A stretch of 64,000 bases of DNA, from NCBI GenBank assembly GCA_000753455.2, contig LM994670.1, positions 3,162,507 to 3,226,506 of the forward strand, in the 5' to 3' direction. The notes under the pieces are model-generated. The model had not been told where the DNA came from. It saw only the letters and a program-made list of their open reading frames with translations, and made no database searches. A program made the translations under genes and the position numbers. This document shows positions 50,946-60,950 of this stretch, piece by piece; position 1 is the first letter of the stretch; the number at the start of each line of letters is the position of its first letter. The DNA comes from Clostridium jeddahitimonense (GTDB lineage: Bacteria > Bacillota > Clostridia > Clostridiales > Clostridiaceae).

Positions 50946-51115
50946 AAAATCACTCTCCTATACTTTTTTTATAATTATACAAAACAACTGTGGAGAAATT
51001 ATGAGTTTCTTTATTAAAACAATAATTTTCCCCAAGTATTTATTGTTAATATTATTTATACCACCTATTATTAAAAGTTCAGCTTCCTATTATAGCACTT
51101 TTTCCCTTATTTGTA

Positions 51116-51144
51116 TTGACACAACCTCTTCCTAATGTTATGAT
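51116..51144 (+). promoter_or_regulatory. Promoter of the second NSS transporter
   Basis: Consensus -35 TTGACA (51116-51121), 17-base spacer and -10 TATGAT (51139-51144) on the plus strand, 35 bases ahead of the leader-peptide start. Confidence 0.82.
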
Positions 51145-51178
51145 ATTTTACATAAATTAACTTTTAGGAGATATAGTT

Positions 51179-51247
51179 ATGACTTTAATAAGAAACCTAT
51201 CAATTTTAAAACTAAATAATAGCTTTTTCTTTAGCTTTTTTAGATAG
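51179..51247 (+). CDS. Phe-rich leader peptide of the second NSS transporter
   Basis: A 22-codon frame starts with an ATG at 51179 behind TTTTAGGAG and stops with TAG at 51245. It ends LNNSFFFSFFR, with five Phe codons in the last seven residues, much like the pheA leader peptide of enteric bacteria. The Phe codons overlap the 5' arm of stem P1 (51229-51236) and the stop falls in P2. The arrangement strongly resembles the Leu-rich leader peptide of the first NSS operon. It is probably a sensor of charged tRNA-Phe rather than a functional peptide. Confidence 0.7.
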   Translation: MTLIRNLSILKLNNSFFFSFFR

Positions 51248-51317
51248 GTTTGTATCTATATAATGATTGTCATAGATACAAACCACACCATGTGTTTTGT
51301 ATCTATGATGGCTAAAG
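51229..51317 (+). promoter_or_regulatory. Three-way-junction leader RNA (putative attenuator) of the second NSS transporter
   Basis: P1 pairs CTTTAGCT (51229-51236) with GGCTAAAG (51310-51317). P2 pairs TAGATA (51241-51246) with TATCTA (51253-51258). P3 pairs TCATAGATAC (51270-51279) with GTATCTATGA (51299-51308), with further pairing inside. ATCTATGATGGCT (51301-51313) complements the first terminator's 5' arm AGCCTCATAGAT (51335-51346) with one bulge, exactly as in the leader at 16243-16351. Different stem sequences with kept pairing support a real structure. Confidence 0.72.
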
Positions 51318-51333
51318 TTTTTGTTGATTGATT

Positions 51334-51408
51334 AAGCCTCATAGATAATACTATGAGGCTTTTCTATATCCTAGATTAAAAGTCTCATGGTAAAAACTAT
51401 GAGGCTTT
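51334..51408 (+). terminator. Two tandem terminator hairpins in the second NSS leader
   Basis: Hairpin 1 (51334-51361) pairs AAGCCTCATAG with CTATGAGGCTT followed by TTTCT. Hairpin 2 (51379-51408) pairs AAAGTCTCATGG with CTATGAGGCTTT using wobble pairs. Between them is TATATCCTAG, also found between the second and third hairpins of the first NSS leader (on the minus strand near 16145-16136). Confidence 0.8.
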
Positions 51409-51451
51409 TATTTATTATAAATTTTTAATAATTATCTAGGAGGTATTTAAA

Positions 51452-52774
51452 ATGCAAAAAACAAGAAAAAGGGAATTATTCTCTAGCAAATTTGGTTTTA
51501 TTCTTTCATGTGTTGGAGCTGCTGTAGGACTAGGTAACATATGGATGTTCCCTTATAAATTAGGGGAAAATGGTGGAGCTGTCTTCCTTATTCCTTATTT
51601 TATCTTCGTAATATTACTTGGAACCGTTGGCTTAATGGCTGAATTTTCATTTGGAAGACAATTTAGGGTTGGATCAATGACATCTATAAGAAATATTTTT
51701 AAAGAAAAAAATATAAAAGGTGGTTCAATTTTATCTATTATTCCTACTATAGGTCTTACTGGTATATTTATGTTTTATACAGTCGTTATTGGTTGGATAT
51801 TAAAATATTTCTTCATAAGTCTAACTGGAGAAATATCCACTATAGATACAACCTCATATTTTTCAACCTTCACTAATAGTAATAGTGTTGTATTTTGGCA
51901 TGGACTAGCAGTACTAATAACTTTACTTATTGTTAGCTTTGGAATTTCTAAAGGTATAGAGAGAGTGAATAAAATTATTATTCCATTATTATTTATAATA
52001 TTTATTCTTCTAACTTTAAAATCTATAAGTTTACCAAATTCTATAGAGGGTATTAAATATCTTCTTACCCCTGATTGGTCTTACTTATTAAACCCTAAAA
52101 CCTGGGTTATGTCTTTAGGCCAGGCTTTCTTCACCGTATCTCTTACAGGATGCTGCATGGTTATGTGTGGGAGCTATACAGATGAAAAATTTGATATCCC
52201 TAATTGTGCTATAAGTACAGTTTTATTTGATAGTTTAGCTGCCTTACTAGCTGCATTTGTGATTATGCCTGCAGTTTTCGCTTTAGGATTTAACCCTACT
52301 GCCGGTCCTGCTTTATTATTTGTTACTGTCCCTAGTATATTCCAAACAATGAAATTTGGACAACTTTTAAGTGCCCTTTTCTTTTTAAGCATAATTTTCG
52401 CTTCTATTTCTTCTTCTATAGCTATGTTAGAGGGTCCTGTAGAAGCTATTATGAATGTAACTAATTGGAGTAGAAAAAAGACTACTTATATAACTGCTAT
52501 CATTGCATTTATATTAGCTATTCCATTAGGGCTTAGTAGTACATTCTTTGATAATTTCACTAATTTTATTACTATAGTGTTATCACCACTAGGAGCATTA
52601 ATAACTGCTTTTATATTCTTCTATATCCTAAGTCCAGAAGAAACATTAAATCAATTAAATTTAGGTGCAAAATATAAGATTGGAGTTTGGTTTATTAAAT
52701 TTGGTAAATATATATTTGTACCAATAACAGTCATTGTTATTATTTTGGGTGTACTGTATGGTGGTATTGGTTAA
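51452..52774 (+). CDS. Sodium-dependent amino acid transporter (NSS/SNF family)
   Basis: A LeuT-fold transporter of 440 residues with eleven or twelve helices. Helix 1 reads CVGAAVGLGNIWMFPYKLG, followed by GGAVFLIPYF and the EFSFGRQFR loop; helix 6/8 motifs FFTVSLTGCCMVMCGSYT and IIFASISSSIAMLEG are present. The start follows TAGGAGG. It is shorter than the transporter at 14548 and has no MetS-type small gene beside it, fitting the eleven-helix bacterial subgroup that includes Tyr/Trp transporters. The Phe-rich leader peptide suggests aromatic amino acid uptake. Substrate is an inference from regulation only. Confidence 0.92.
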   Translation: MQKTRKRELFSSKFGFILSCVGAAVGLGNIWMFPYKLGENGGAVFLIPYFIFVILLGTVGLMAEFSFGRQFRVGSMTSIRNIFKEKNIKGGSILSIIPTIGLTGIFMFYTVVIGWILKYFFISLTGEISTIDTTSYFSTFTNSNSVVFWHGLAVLITLLIVSFGISKGIERVNKIIIPLLFIIFILLTLKSISLPNSIEGIKYLLTPDWSYLLNPKTWVMSLGQAFFTVSLTGCCMVMCGSYTDEKFDIPNCAISTVLFDSLAALLAAFVIMPAVFALGFNPTAGPALLFVTVPSIFQTMKFGQLLSALFFLSIIFASISSSIAMLEGPVEAIMNVTNWSRKKTTYITAIIAFILAIPLGLSSTFFDNFTNFITIVLSPLGALITAFIFFYILSPEETLNQLNLGAKYKIGVWFIKFGKYIFVPITVIVIILGVLYGGIG

Positions 52775-52879
52775 AAATTATTAACCTTTAATTTATCCTA
52801 TATACATTTTTTAACATTGCTTTTAATTATATATGATGTTATTATAAATGAGCAGTTGGTACGAAAGTGCTAATTACTT

Positions 52880-52924
52880 ATAGAGCCTAGGTTGTCTTTC
52901 GCCGGATACTAGGCTCTATTTTAT
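52880..52924 (+). terminator. Terminator of the second NSS gene
   Basis: A perfect 11-base-pair stem (ATAGAGCCTAG and complement) with an 18-base loop, then ATTTTATTTT on the plus strand, about 105 bases after the stop. The rest of 52775-53155 is AT-rich without recognised features. Confidence 0.8.
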
Positions 52925-53155
52925 TTTCTTAAAGTTACCCACATCTACTTCAAAACAATTCACATCTTTATCAACATTTTCCAATTATTTGTTGTTAATA
53001 ACTTTTTATATAAACAATAGAAGTGATAGAGCCTATCCCATGATAAGTTCTACCACCTCTTATAACATTATATTATTATAAATAAAAAACTGTTACTATT
53101 ACTACCCACCAATTTATTTTTTAATTATTTTAAATAAACCAAGTTATATATTTTT

Positions 53156-56100
53156 TTATCTATTATCAAATATATATATAGCTTGAGCTAAATAATTATC
53201 CTCTTTATCTTCATATACTAAATATAAACTATGAACAAATGCTTCAAAATTTGTTGTATCAAAAGATACTACTCCATTCTCGTCTAAGCATTCATTTATA
53301 TTTAATGTGGTATCTTCTAGTGTTTTGTTATTTCTAACTATTACTGCTATTGGGTTTAACTTTTTACCTTTCTTATTTATAGCATCAAATTTTACAGTTA
53401 TTTTATTATCTTTCTTATAAAGAGAAGATACTGCTATATTTTGGTACTTAGCTTGTAAATTAGTTAGTCTTTTAAGATCTTTAAGCGGTGATAGATCATT
53501 TATTTCATTATACTCTACATTTAATGATTGTAAGTTCTTAGCATATTGTAATCCTTCTAAACTAGTTATCCCCCCATAAGATGCATCTAGTTCATCAAGC
53601 TTATACATATCTCCAATAGTTACATCATCGGAATCTAAAGATAACGCTTTTTTAATGGCTTGTTTTAAATATTTATCTTTAATATTAACCACTTCTGATA
53701 AGTCTATCTTTATCTCTAAAGCATTTATGGTATTATTTAACTCTTCAACTACTAAATTTACCTCTTCTTGAGACACTAATTTATTATTTAATAATTCAGT
53801 TGCTTTTAAAATAACCTCTTCCAAGACCATTATAGTTTCTTCAGTATAAATATCTTTATCAATTGCATTAGCTTTTACTAATGCCTCTTCTAAAGCTGTT
53901 AAATCAGCTAGCTTAACTAAAGCTTCATAAGCCTCATTCAACTTATTATACACTGTATCCACTTCTTCTTGATTATATCCATCAGTTAAAGAATTATTAA
54001 CTTCCTCTAAAACAGTTTGTAGATTTGTAAAGCTTTCTTCTGAATATAAATTTGAATCTAATTCATTAACTCTTTTAATTAAAGAATCCAATTCACTTCT
54101 ATTAATTTCAGAACTTTGATTGTTAGCATAATGAAGTTTAGCAGCTCCCCAAGTAGCGTGGTCTGAACCATTACCATTTCCACCATCAGTAACAACAAGC
54201 TTTAATTCCTTAGCTCCACTTAAATTAACTTCAACAAACTTTTGCGAATCTCTTGAACTCATAAATCCGCTATCATATACCTTCATTCCATCAAGCCACA
54301 CCTCAAATGTCACTGACCCAACAGTTCCATACATTTGTCTATCAACTCCAACATAACTTGTAAAATATCCATAGTTTGTACCAGTTAAATCATAAACAAT
54401 AGTTGATGTTGAATGTGTTCCAATACCTTTTTCATAAGTTACAACAGAACCATCTTCTGCTGTAAGCCTTAAAGCATTTCCACTTGCAGATATATCTTTT
54501 GTAGCTCTTCCGTAACTATTATTTGCAGACTTCCACTCAATATCACTTAGATATATATTATCATTCATATCTACTACTTTAACTTCTCTTATAGCACTTA
54601 TAGTATTTCCATCACTATCTGTAACAGAATAAGTTATTTCATATATTCCAGCCTTATTAAAATTAACTTCTCCACTAATTATTACATTAGAAGTTATATC
54701 ACCATCTTCTGAATCAAATGCAGAATATTCTTCATTTAATTCTATAGGAAGACCTAATTTTGTTACTACTGTATTTGGAATATTCAGTGTTGGAATGGAA
54801 TTTGTAGTATATAACTTACAATCTGCCCATGAAGCAAAATCTCCTAGACCTCCATCACCATTATCTAAAGCAACTAATTTTAGTTCCTTTACTCCAGTAA
54901 CAGGTATACTTACAAATTCAGCCTTACTATCTTTTCTTATTAAACTTGAAGTATAAACTTCTTCACCATCAGCATAAATCTTAAATATTATACTTGTACT
55001 ATTATGATTGTAATTCTTGTCTGTACCTAAATAAGTAGTAAAATAATCATAATTGTAACCTTCTAAGTTATATATAATTTCTGAATTTGCTGCTGCTCCA
55101 AATCCCTTATCAAATATTCTTATTTCTCCATCAACATTAAGATTAATCTTATTACTAGTATTTACTGCTGAATCTTTATTTACGCTCTTCCAACCTGAAG
55201 TAGCACTTTCCCACTCCTTGTCGGATAAATAACTCTCTTCACTATATACAAGTATATTTTTAGACTTACTTACAGTATTTCCATTACTGTCTGCTACTGT
55301 ATACTCAATATTATATAAACCTGTTCTATTAGTAGTAAAATCATTTGAATTAATTACTACTTGATTAGTTATATCTCCATCTTCCTGGTCATTTGCAGTT
55401 ACAGATGACATTAAGTCATATTCACTTCTTAACTTAACATATTCCATTTCACCTACAGTTAAGCTTGGAAATTTAGCTCTTATAATTTCTTCTGCTCTAT
55501 TTAAATCCTCTTGGAAGAGTTCTACTGCAATATGACTTCTAACCTCTTCTCTTAATGCATCTAACTTTTCTAAAGTATTATAACTTTCTGATACTTCTGT
55601 CTTGCTATTATCAGTAAATAACTCTTTTGTTATTTTATCTGATAATTCATCACTCTTATAGAAGGACATCTCACCTATACTTGCCCAATTTTGATTAGCT
55701 TCAATAAATTTAAACTTAACTCTTCTAGCTTCTGTTTTAGCTATATCAATTTCAATAACATCATTAACACTTCCACTATATGAACCAGTACCAGCTAAAA
55801 TAAAATCATTTCCTTCTGCTTCACTTGAAATATAAATCTCAAATTTTCTTGCAAACCCTTTTCCACCATTTCTAGCAGCATAAGCAATTTTATCTATTTC
55901 ATTAACTTGGCCTAAGTCAAATATAACTTCATTTTGGAATGAAATACTATTAGGATTTCCTGTTTCCCAATGGGTATTTCTATTATTATCTATTGCATAC
56001 TTTATTGCAGAACTAGAATATTGTCCACCATTGTTTGAAACTGAAACTACTGGAATTTTAAACTCTTCGTTATATGCTTCTAAATTATTAAATAGACCAT

Positions 56101-59100
56101 ACTTTGATTTAGCAGTTGCTAGTTCTTCATAAATTGTTATATATGAAGTCTTTTCAACTATATTATTATCATTATCAGTAACCCTATAAACAATTTCAAA
56201 TCTTCCTAATTTTCCTTCTTCATAAGTATTTGAAACTATTTCAATGCTTGAAGTTAAATCACCATCTTCTACATCACTAGCGCTTACCCCTTCATTAAAG
56301 TCTACTGCTTCTCCTAACTTATAAATTTTATCTGTAACAACTAAAGAAGGCTTTGCATTATTGGTAGTAAGCTTAGGATTAGCTACTACTGCATGATCAG
56401 AATTATTCCCATTACCTGCATCACTAACCTCTATTACTAGTTCTTTTACTCCCTTAACAGGAACATTTATAGCTACCATATTATCTGCATGTTTCAATAT
56501 ATTTGTAGTAGATAAAATTTCACCATCAGCAATAACTTTAAATATTATACTTGAGTTACTTTGAGAAGTTATTCCCATATCAACTCCAACTAATGCTTCA
56601 AAGTTATCATAATCTACATCTGATAAATCATAAGTTATTTTACCATTTGCATGTATTCCAAAACCTTTATCAAATGTCTTTATTTCTCCATTTACCCTTC
56701 CTTTGATATTAGTATTTCTTCTTGGAGTTCCATATTGAGTTGTAACTTTAGCCCATGCTTTATCTGATAAGTATTCATAATCACTTACTACTTGTACATT
56801 TATAATCTTTGTAACAACTATTCCATTATCTTCTATAGAATATTCTATTGGATAAATCCCTTTTTCATTTACATTTACCGTTCCATTTACTACAACTCTT
56901 GAGCTTATATCTTCACCATTGTAATTTAATGCTTTAACTAAATCCATTGGATTAAATTCTTCCATAAGTTTTACACTTACTTCATCTTGTTGAACGCTTA
57001 AACTTGGTGTTAAAGAATTAATTTCTACTGCTTCTGACTTATTTAACTTTTTATCATAAGGTATAACAGTATAATTTGCCGCTTCACCTATATTTGATTC
57101 TGTATCAACAAAACTATTAGTTGAAGTAAATCCTATTAACTCACCTTCTTTAAATATCTCATAACCTAATACATCATTTTTAGACTCATTATTAACATCA
57201 AATGTTAATTTTATATTTTCATTTTCTTTAAGAATATTAACCACTAATTCAGGGTTTTTAGCAAATCCTTCACCTTCATATTCTATATAACTATAATCAG
57301 CATACCAAAGTTTTTTGTCTGGTTTTTGATATTTACTTAGTAATTCTTTTGTTTCATCCGAAACCCAGAATCCATGCCTTTCAAAATGCTCACTTAAATC
57401 TAACTCTAAAGCTATACTAGAATATTTAGCTAATTGATTTAATTTATCATTTGCTGAATTATTTGAATCTAAAACTACGTCATTTTCTCTGTATTGTTTA
57501 TTTAATTTTCCCCAATATCCAGGGTATATCATTTCTAACTGCCAGAAAACTGCTAAGTTTTCAAAATATCCACCATTATAATAGTTATTATTATCAGTCG
57601 CTATAACATTCTTAAAAACATGACTTTCGAAAGGTATTCTCTTATTCGGCTTATTATAATAATAAGAAGAGTTTTGAGGTATCATATTATTTGTAACTTC
57701 ACCTATAGTTCTTACCCCTATATCAAGCTTGTGTCCCATTTCATGGTCAACACCCCAGCTACCTACACTAGTTAACATAGATACCATTACATCACCTTGA
57801 ACACCTATATGTCCGCTAGCTGCATACATATATCCAAATGGCTGAGCAAGTCTTATATTTTCCCTAGTATATTTAATATCATTCTTTTCATTGCTTCCAT
57901 CCATACCTAAATAATTAAATACAACATCCATATGGTCATTATACATATTTATAGTATTCTTAGGCCCAAATTCTTGATTTATATAAGCCTCATATGCTCC
58001 AGTTGCAGTACCTGTAAATACAAGATGTTCTGAAACTATTTCTACAACATCAATCATCTTTCTATCCATTACATTTGGATTAGCTGCTTTATCTTCATCA
58101 ACTCTTACTTTATAGTCCTTTAAAAGTTCTAAGAACTCTTTCTCATCAGTATTTTTATCCATCATAGGGAACTGCTCACAACCTGAAGCGAATCTTATAA
58201 CTGGCGCTTTACTTTGTTGTTCTTGTGTATATGGATTTACTATATATACAGCTCCTCCCGGAGTTACATCATGTCTATACCATCCATCATTTTGACTAAC
58301 AGCTGGAACAGTTATTACATTCTTACCAACATGTAAACTTACCGTTCTTCCCCAACTTGCAAAACTTCCTTCTTGTTGTGAGAACATTAATTGTGGTAGT
58401 GGCTGTCCTGGTTCTGCATCTACATACACTGTTACTATTTCTCCAGGTCTAGCTACTATTCCAGTAGGTTGATTGTTGTTACCAAATCCAAATTTTAAAT
58501 TTCTATTTGCATGTGAATTTCTATCTCCATACTGCTCTGCAACAACAGTTTTCACAGTTTGTAAAGTTCCGTTTACAGCCTCCTTAGCTACTTGTATATC
58601 TTTTAAATAAATAGGTGCTAAAGGATGATCCTTAACTTCATTTTCAAATGCTGTTAATTTTTCAATTGTGTTAAATTCTTCTGATACCGTATCCATTAAT
58701 CCATTTGTAAATAACTTTTTCATTTTATTCGCTACTGCATCTTCTTTATATAATCTTATATCTGAAATCGATGCCCAATTTTCACGAGCCTTATCAAATA
58801 CAAATTTAACTCTCTTAGCTTTAGTGGTTTCAAACTGCACTTCTAACATATCATTAGTTACTGTATATGAACCTTCTGTTATCTTTTGGAAGTTATCTCC
58901 TGTTGGGACTGGAGATATATATATACTGAATTGTTCAGCAAATCCTTTCCCTCCAACTCTAGATTTATATGTTAAGCGACTTATCATTTCTGCTTCTTCT
59001 AAAGTTAATACAACTTCATTCTTAAATGAATCACTATTTGGATTCCCAGTTTCCCAATGAGTATTTGCATCTTCATCTATTGCATACTTTATTGAAGAGC

Positions 59101-60730
59101 TAGAATATTGTCCACCATTATTACTTATACTTAAGTTTTTAACTCTATATACATCATCATATTCATTTATGTGCTCTGTATAGAATGGTTCAAATTTAGA
59201 TATATTAGCATCTCCACTTTGAACTTGTCCAAATTCTATTAATTCTTTAGCTATACTTAATTTTTCAATATATTCATCTTTAAATGGATGTCCATTTGCT
59301 TCTTCTATTAAAGTATTAATAGCTTCAGTTGTTCCAAACTCTGGATTAACTTCATTCATGTTTTCATCCACAAACAATATATCAATTTTCTCATTTAATT
59401 TATCTGGCATATATAAACCAAACTCATAAGCTAAAGCCCAATTTTCATAACCTTTTTTATATACAAACTTTATTCTTCTTACTTCTGTTTCCTTAAATTT
59501 TATCTGTAAAGTGTCTTTAGTTGTTATATTAGCTGATCCTTCTGAAATCTTTTCAAAAGTATCTCCCTCTGAAGTTCTAGAGCCATATATTTCAAACTCT
59601 TGTGCAAATCCTCTAGAAACTAAACTTGTATACATTATTCTATCTATTGTAGTTAACTCATCTAAAGTTATTATTACTTCGTTTGTATGGCTGGATGTAT
59701 TTTGTTTACCTGAATGCCAATTAGTATTTACATCTCCATCCATAGCCCTTGATATAACATTAGAAGCGTAGTGTCCACCATTAGTTGTTATACTTGTAAT
59801 CTTATTTAATGGTACTTTAAATAATTCATTATAATTAACTAATCTCTCATCGTTAAATTTCTTGAAATTAGATACTTTAGCCTCTGTAAACTCCAATTTA
59901 GTTCCATCCAAAAGTATCCTAGCATTATTTATATCTTCTACTATTTCATTATATAGAGGATGTGAGCTTGCTTCACTATTAAAGGCTTCTAACTTCTCTA
60001 ATGTATCAAACTCAGAACTAACTTCATTCTTTAACTCATTAGTAAATATCTTGTTCATTTTATCTATTACTATATCTTCTTCGTAAAACCAAAATTCTGA
60101 TGCACTAGCCCAATCCTGATTTGCTTTCTTAAATACAAACTTAATTTTTTTAGCTGTAATAGTATTAAACTTAAACTGAAGCATATCTCCTGTTACAGAA
60201 TGGTTCCCAATAGCCATAAGCCTAAAGTCTTCATCTGCTCCTGATAAAGAAGCATATATTTCAAACTCAGTTGGAAATCCTTTTCCCTTAGCTCCATCTT
60301 GCCTAGTAGCATAAGCTATTCTATCAATAGATTGTACTTCCTCAAACTCTACCACAACTTCATTTTTAAAAGTTGAAGTGTTTTGTTTTCCAGTCTCCCA
60401 ATGAGTAGCTAAGTTTCCATCTATAGCTTTATCTATTGAACTAGATGAATATTGCCCCCCATTATTTGAAATAGACTTAATTTGATTTCTTGCAATTTTG
60501 TACTGTTCATTATACCCTTCAAAATCGCTATAATTTGTTAAATTAAATTTAGTGACTGTGACTTGATCTACCACCTCTGATTGTAAAGCATTACTTCCAT
60601 CAGTGTTAAATTCCTCCTTTTCCCTATTAACACTGCTTCTTAATATTTCATCAGCATAAGAATTTATTGCTGGTGAAATATTAGTTACTATCAACGATAC
60701 CGCTAATATTGCTGATAATTTTTTCTTCAT
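53156..60730 (-). CDS. Secreted M60-family metallopeptidase, larger paralogue
   Basis: A 2524-residue exported protein related to the one at 16553. A signal peptide (about 1-27) is followed by three F5/8 type C modules (72-215, 305-445, 530-672), the M60 peptidase (about 770-1170) with HEMGH at 996-1000 and the third ligand region GEVTNN, then NPCBM (1318-1460), an Ig-like DUF5011 repeat, a fourth F5/8C module (1540-1690), further DUF5011 repeats alternating with two more NPCBM modules (1832-1975, 2058-2205), two FIVAR repeats (2210-2340) and a leucine-rich patch. It should bind and cut mucin-like glycoproteins outside the cell. No cell-wall anchor is seen. A c-di-GMP riboswitch lies upstream. 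Confidence 0.93.
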   Translation of the reverse strand: MKKKLSAILAVSLIVTNISPAINSYADEILRSSVNREKEEFNTDGSNALQSEVVDQVTVTKFNLTNYSDFEGYNEQYKIARNQIKSISNNGGQYSSSSIDKAIDGNLATHWETGKQNTSTFKNEVVVEFEEVQSIDRIAYATRQDGAKGKGFPTEFEIYASLSGADEDFRLMAIGNHSVTGDMLQFKFNTITAKKIKFVFKKANQDWASASEFWFYEEDIVIDKMNKIFTNELKNEVSSEFDTLEKLEAFNSEASSHPLYNEIVEDINNARILLDGTKLEFTEAKVSNFKKFNDERLVNYNELFKVPLNKITSITTNGGHYASNVISRAMDGDVNTNWHSGKQNTSSHTNEVIITLDELTTIDRIMYTSLVSRGFAQEFEIYGSRTSEGDTFEKISEGSANITTKDTLQIKFKETEVRRIKFVYKKGYENWALAYEFGLYMPDKLNEKIDILFVDENMNEVNPEFGTTEAINTLIEEANGHPFKDEYIEKLSIAKELIEFGQVQSGDANISKFEPFYTEHINEYDDVYRVKNLSISNNGGQYSSSSIKYAIDEDANTHWETGNPNSDSFKNEVVLTLEEAEMISRLTYKSRVGGKGFAEQFSIYISPVPTGDNFQKITEGSYTVTNDMLEVQFETTKAKRVKFVFDKARENWASISDIRLYKEDAVANKMKKLFTNGLMDTVSEEFNTIEKLTAFENEVKDHPLAPIYLKDIQVAKEAVNGTLQTVKTVVAEQYGDRNSHANRNLKFGFGNNNQPTGIVARPGEIVTVYVDAEPGQPLPQLMFSQQEGSFASWGRTVSLHVGKNVITVPAVSQNDGWYRHDVTPGGAVYIVNPYTQEQQSKAPVIRFASGCEQFPMMDKNTDEKEFLELLKDYKVRVDEDKAANPNVMDRKMIDVVEIVSEHLVFTGTATGAYEAYINQEFGPKNTINMYNDHMDVVFNYLGMDGSNEKNDIKYTRENIRLAQPFGYMYAASGHIGVQGDVMVSMLTSVGSWGVDHEMGHKLDIGVRTIGEVTNNMIPQNSSYYYNKPNKRIPFESHVFKNVIATDNNNYYNGGYFENLAVFWQLEMIYPGYWGKLNKQYRENDVVLDSNNSANDKLNQLAKYSSIALELDLSEHFERHGFWVSDETKELLSKYQKPDKKLWYADYSYIEYEGEGFAKNPELVVNILKENENIKLTFDVNNESKNDVLGYEIFKEGELIGFTSTNSFVDTESNIGEAANYTVIPYDKKLNKSEAVEINSLTPSLSVQQDEVSVKLMEEFNPMDLVKALNYNGEDISSRVVVNGTVNVNEKGIYPIEYSIEDNGIVVTKIINVQVVSDYEYLSDKAWAKVTTQYGTPRRNTNIKGRVNGEIKTFDKGFGIHANGKITYDLSDVDYDNFEALVGVDMGITSQSNSSIIFKVIADGEILSTTNILKHADNMVAINVPVKGVKELVIEVSDAGNGNNSDHAVVANPKLTTNNAKPSLVVTDKIYKLGEAVDFNEGVSASDVEDGDLTSSIEIVSNTYEEGKLGRFEIVYRVTDNDNNIVEKTSYITIYEELATAKSKYGLFNNLEAYNEEFKIPVVSVSNNGGQYSSSAIKYAIDNNRNTHWETGNPNSISFQNEVIFDLGQVNEIDKIAYAARNGGKGFARKFEIYISSEAEGNDFILAGTGSYSGSVNDVIEIDIAKTEARRVKFKFIEANQNWASIGEMSFYKSDELSDKITKELFTDNSKTEVSESYNTLEKLDALREEVRSHIAVELFQEDLNRAEEIIRAKFPSLTVGEMEYVKLRSEYDLMSSVTANDQEDGDITNQVVINSNDFTTNRTGLYNIEYTVADSNGNTVSKSKNILVYSEESYLSDKEWESATSGWKSVNKDSAVNTSNKINLNVDGEIRIFDKGFGAAANSEIIYNLEGYNYDYFTTYLGTDKNYNHNSTSIIFKIYADGEEVYTSSLIRKDSKAEFVSIPVTGVKELKLVALDNGDGGLGDFASWADCKLYTTNSIPTLNIPNTVVTKLGLPIELNEEYSAFDSEDGDITSNVIISGEVNFNKAGIYEITYSVTDSDGNTISAIREVKVVDMNDNIYLSDIEWKSANNSYGRATKDISASGNALRLTAEDGSVVTYEKGIGTHSTSTIVYDLTGTNYGYFTSYVGVDRQMYGTVGSVTFEVWLDGMKVYDSGFMSSRDSQKFVEVNLSGAKELKLVVTDGGNGNGSDHATWGAAKLHYANNQSSEINRSELDSLIKRVNELDSNLYSEESFTNLQTVLEEVNNSLTDGYNQEEVDTVYNKLNEAYEALVKLADLTALEEALVKANAIDKDIYTEETIMVLEEVILKATELLNNKLVSQEEVNLVVEELNNTINALEIKIDLSEVVNIKDKYLKQAIKKALSLDSDDVTIGDMYKLDELDASYGGITSLEGLQYAKNLQSLNVEYNEINDLSPLKDLKRLTNLQAKYQNIAVSSLYKKDNKITVKFDAINKKGKKLNPIAVIVRNNKTLEDTTLNINECLDENGVVSFDTTNFEAFVHSLYLVYEDKEDNYLAQAIYIFDNR

Positions 60731-60826
60731 GATATGTCCCCCTTTAAAATTAATAATTTTGTAAGTATAAAATGGCTATTAAGTTTTATACTTGCACAAC
60801 TAAGGGTTATCACCAAGCCTAAGAAC

Positions 60827-60855
60827 AAAAAAAAACTACCCTATAAAGGGTAGTT
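60827..60855 (-). terminator. Riboswitch-controlled terminator before M60 gene 2
   Basis: AACTACCCT/AGGGTAGTT with a long T run on the minus strand. GGCAACT at its 5' edge can pair with AGTTGCC at the 3' end of the c-di-GMP aptamer, forming an antiterminator. Confidence 0.88.
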
Positions 60856-60950
60856 GCCATCTATTTTGGACATCACAAGAAATCTACAACTCAGAAATAA
60901 ATATTTCATTAGCCATAAAATAACTCATAATAAACAAAGAATATTCATTC

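Noticed and set aside
50820..51115. M-box riboswitch before mgtE
   Set aside because: The conserved aptamer pieces are not seen by eye on the minus strand; a covariance search would be decisive.
59511..59771. Plus-strand frames of 60-150 codons across both M60 genes
   Set aside because: They are antisense shadows of the long genes, Ser/Leu-rich and without ribosome-binding sites.
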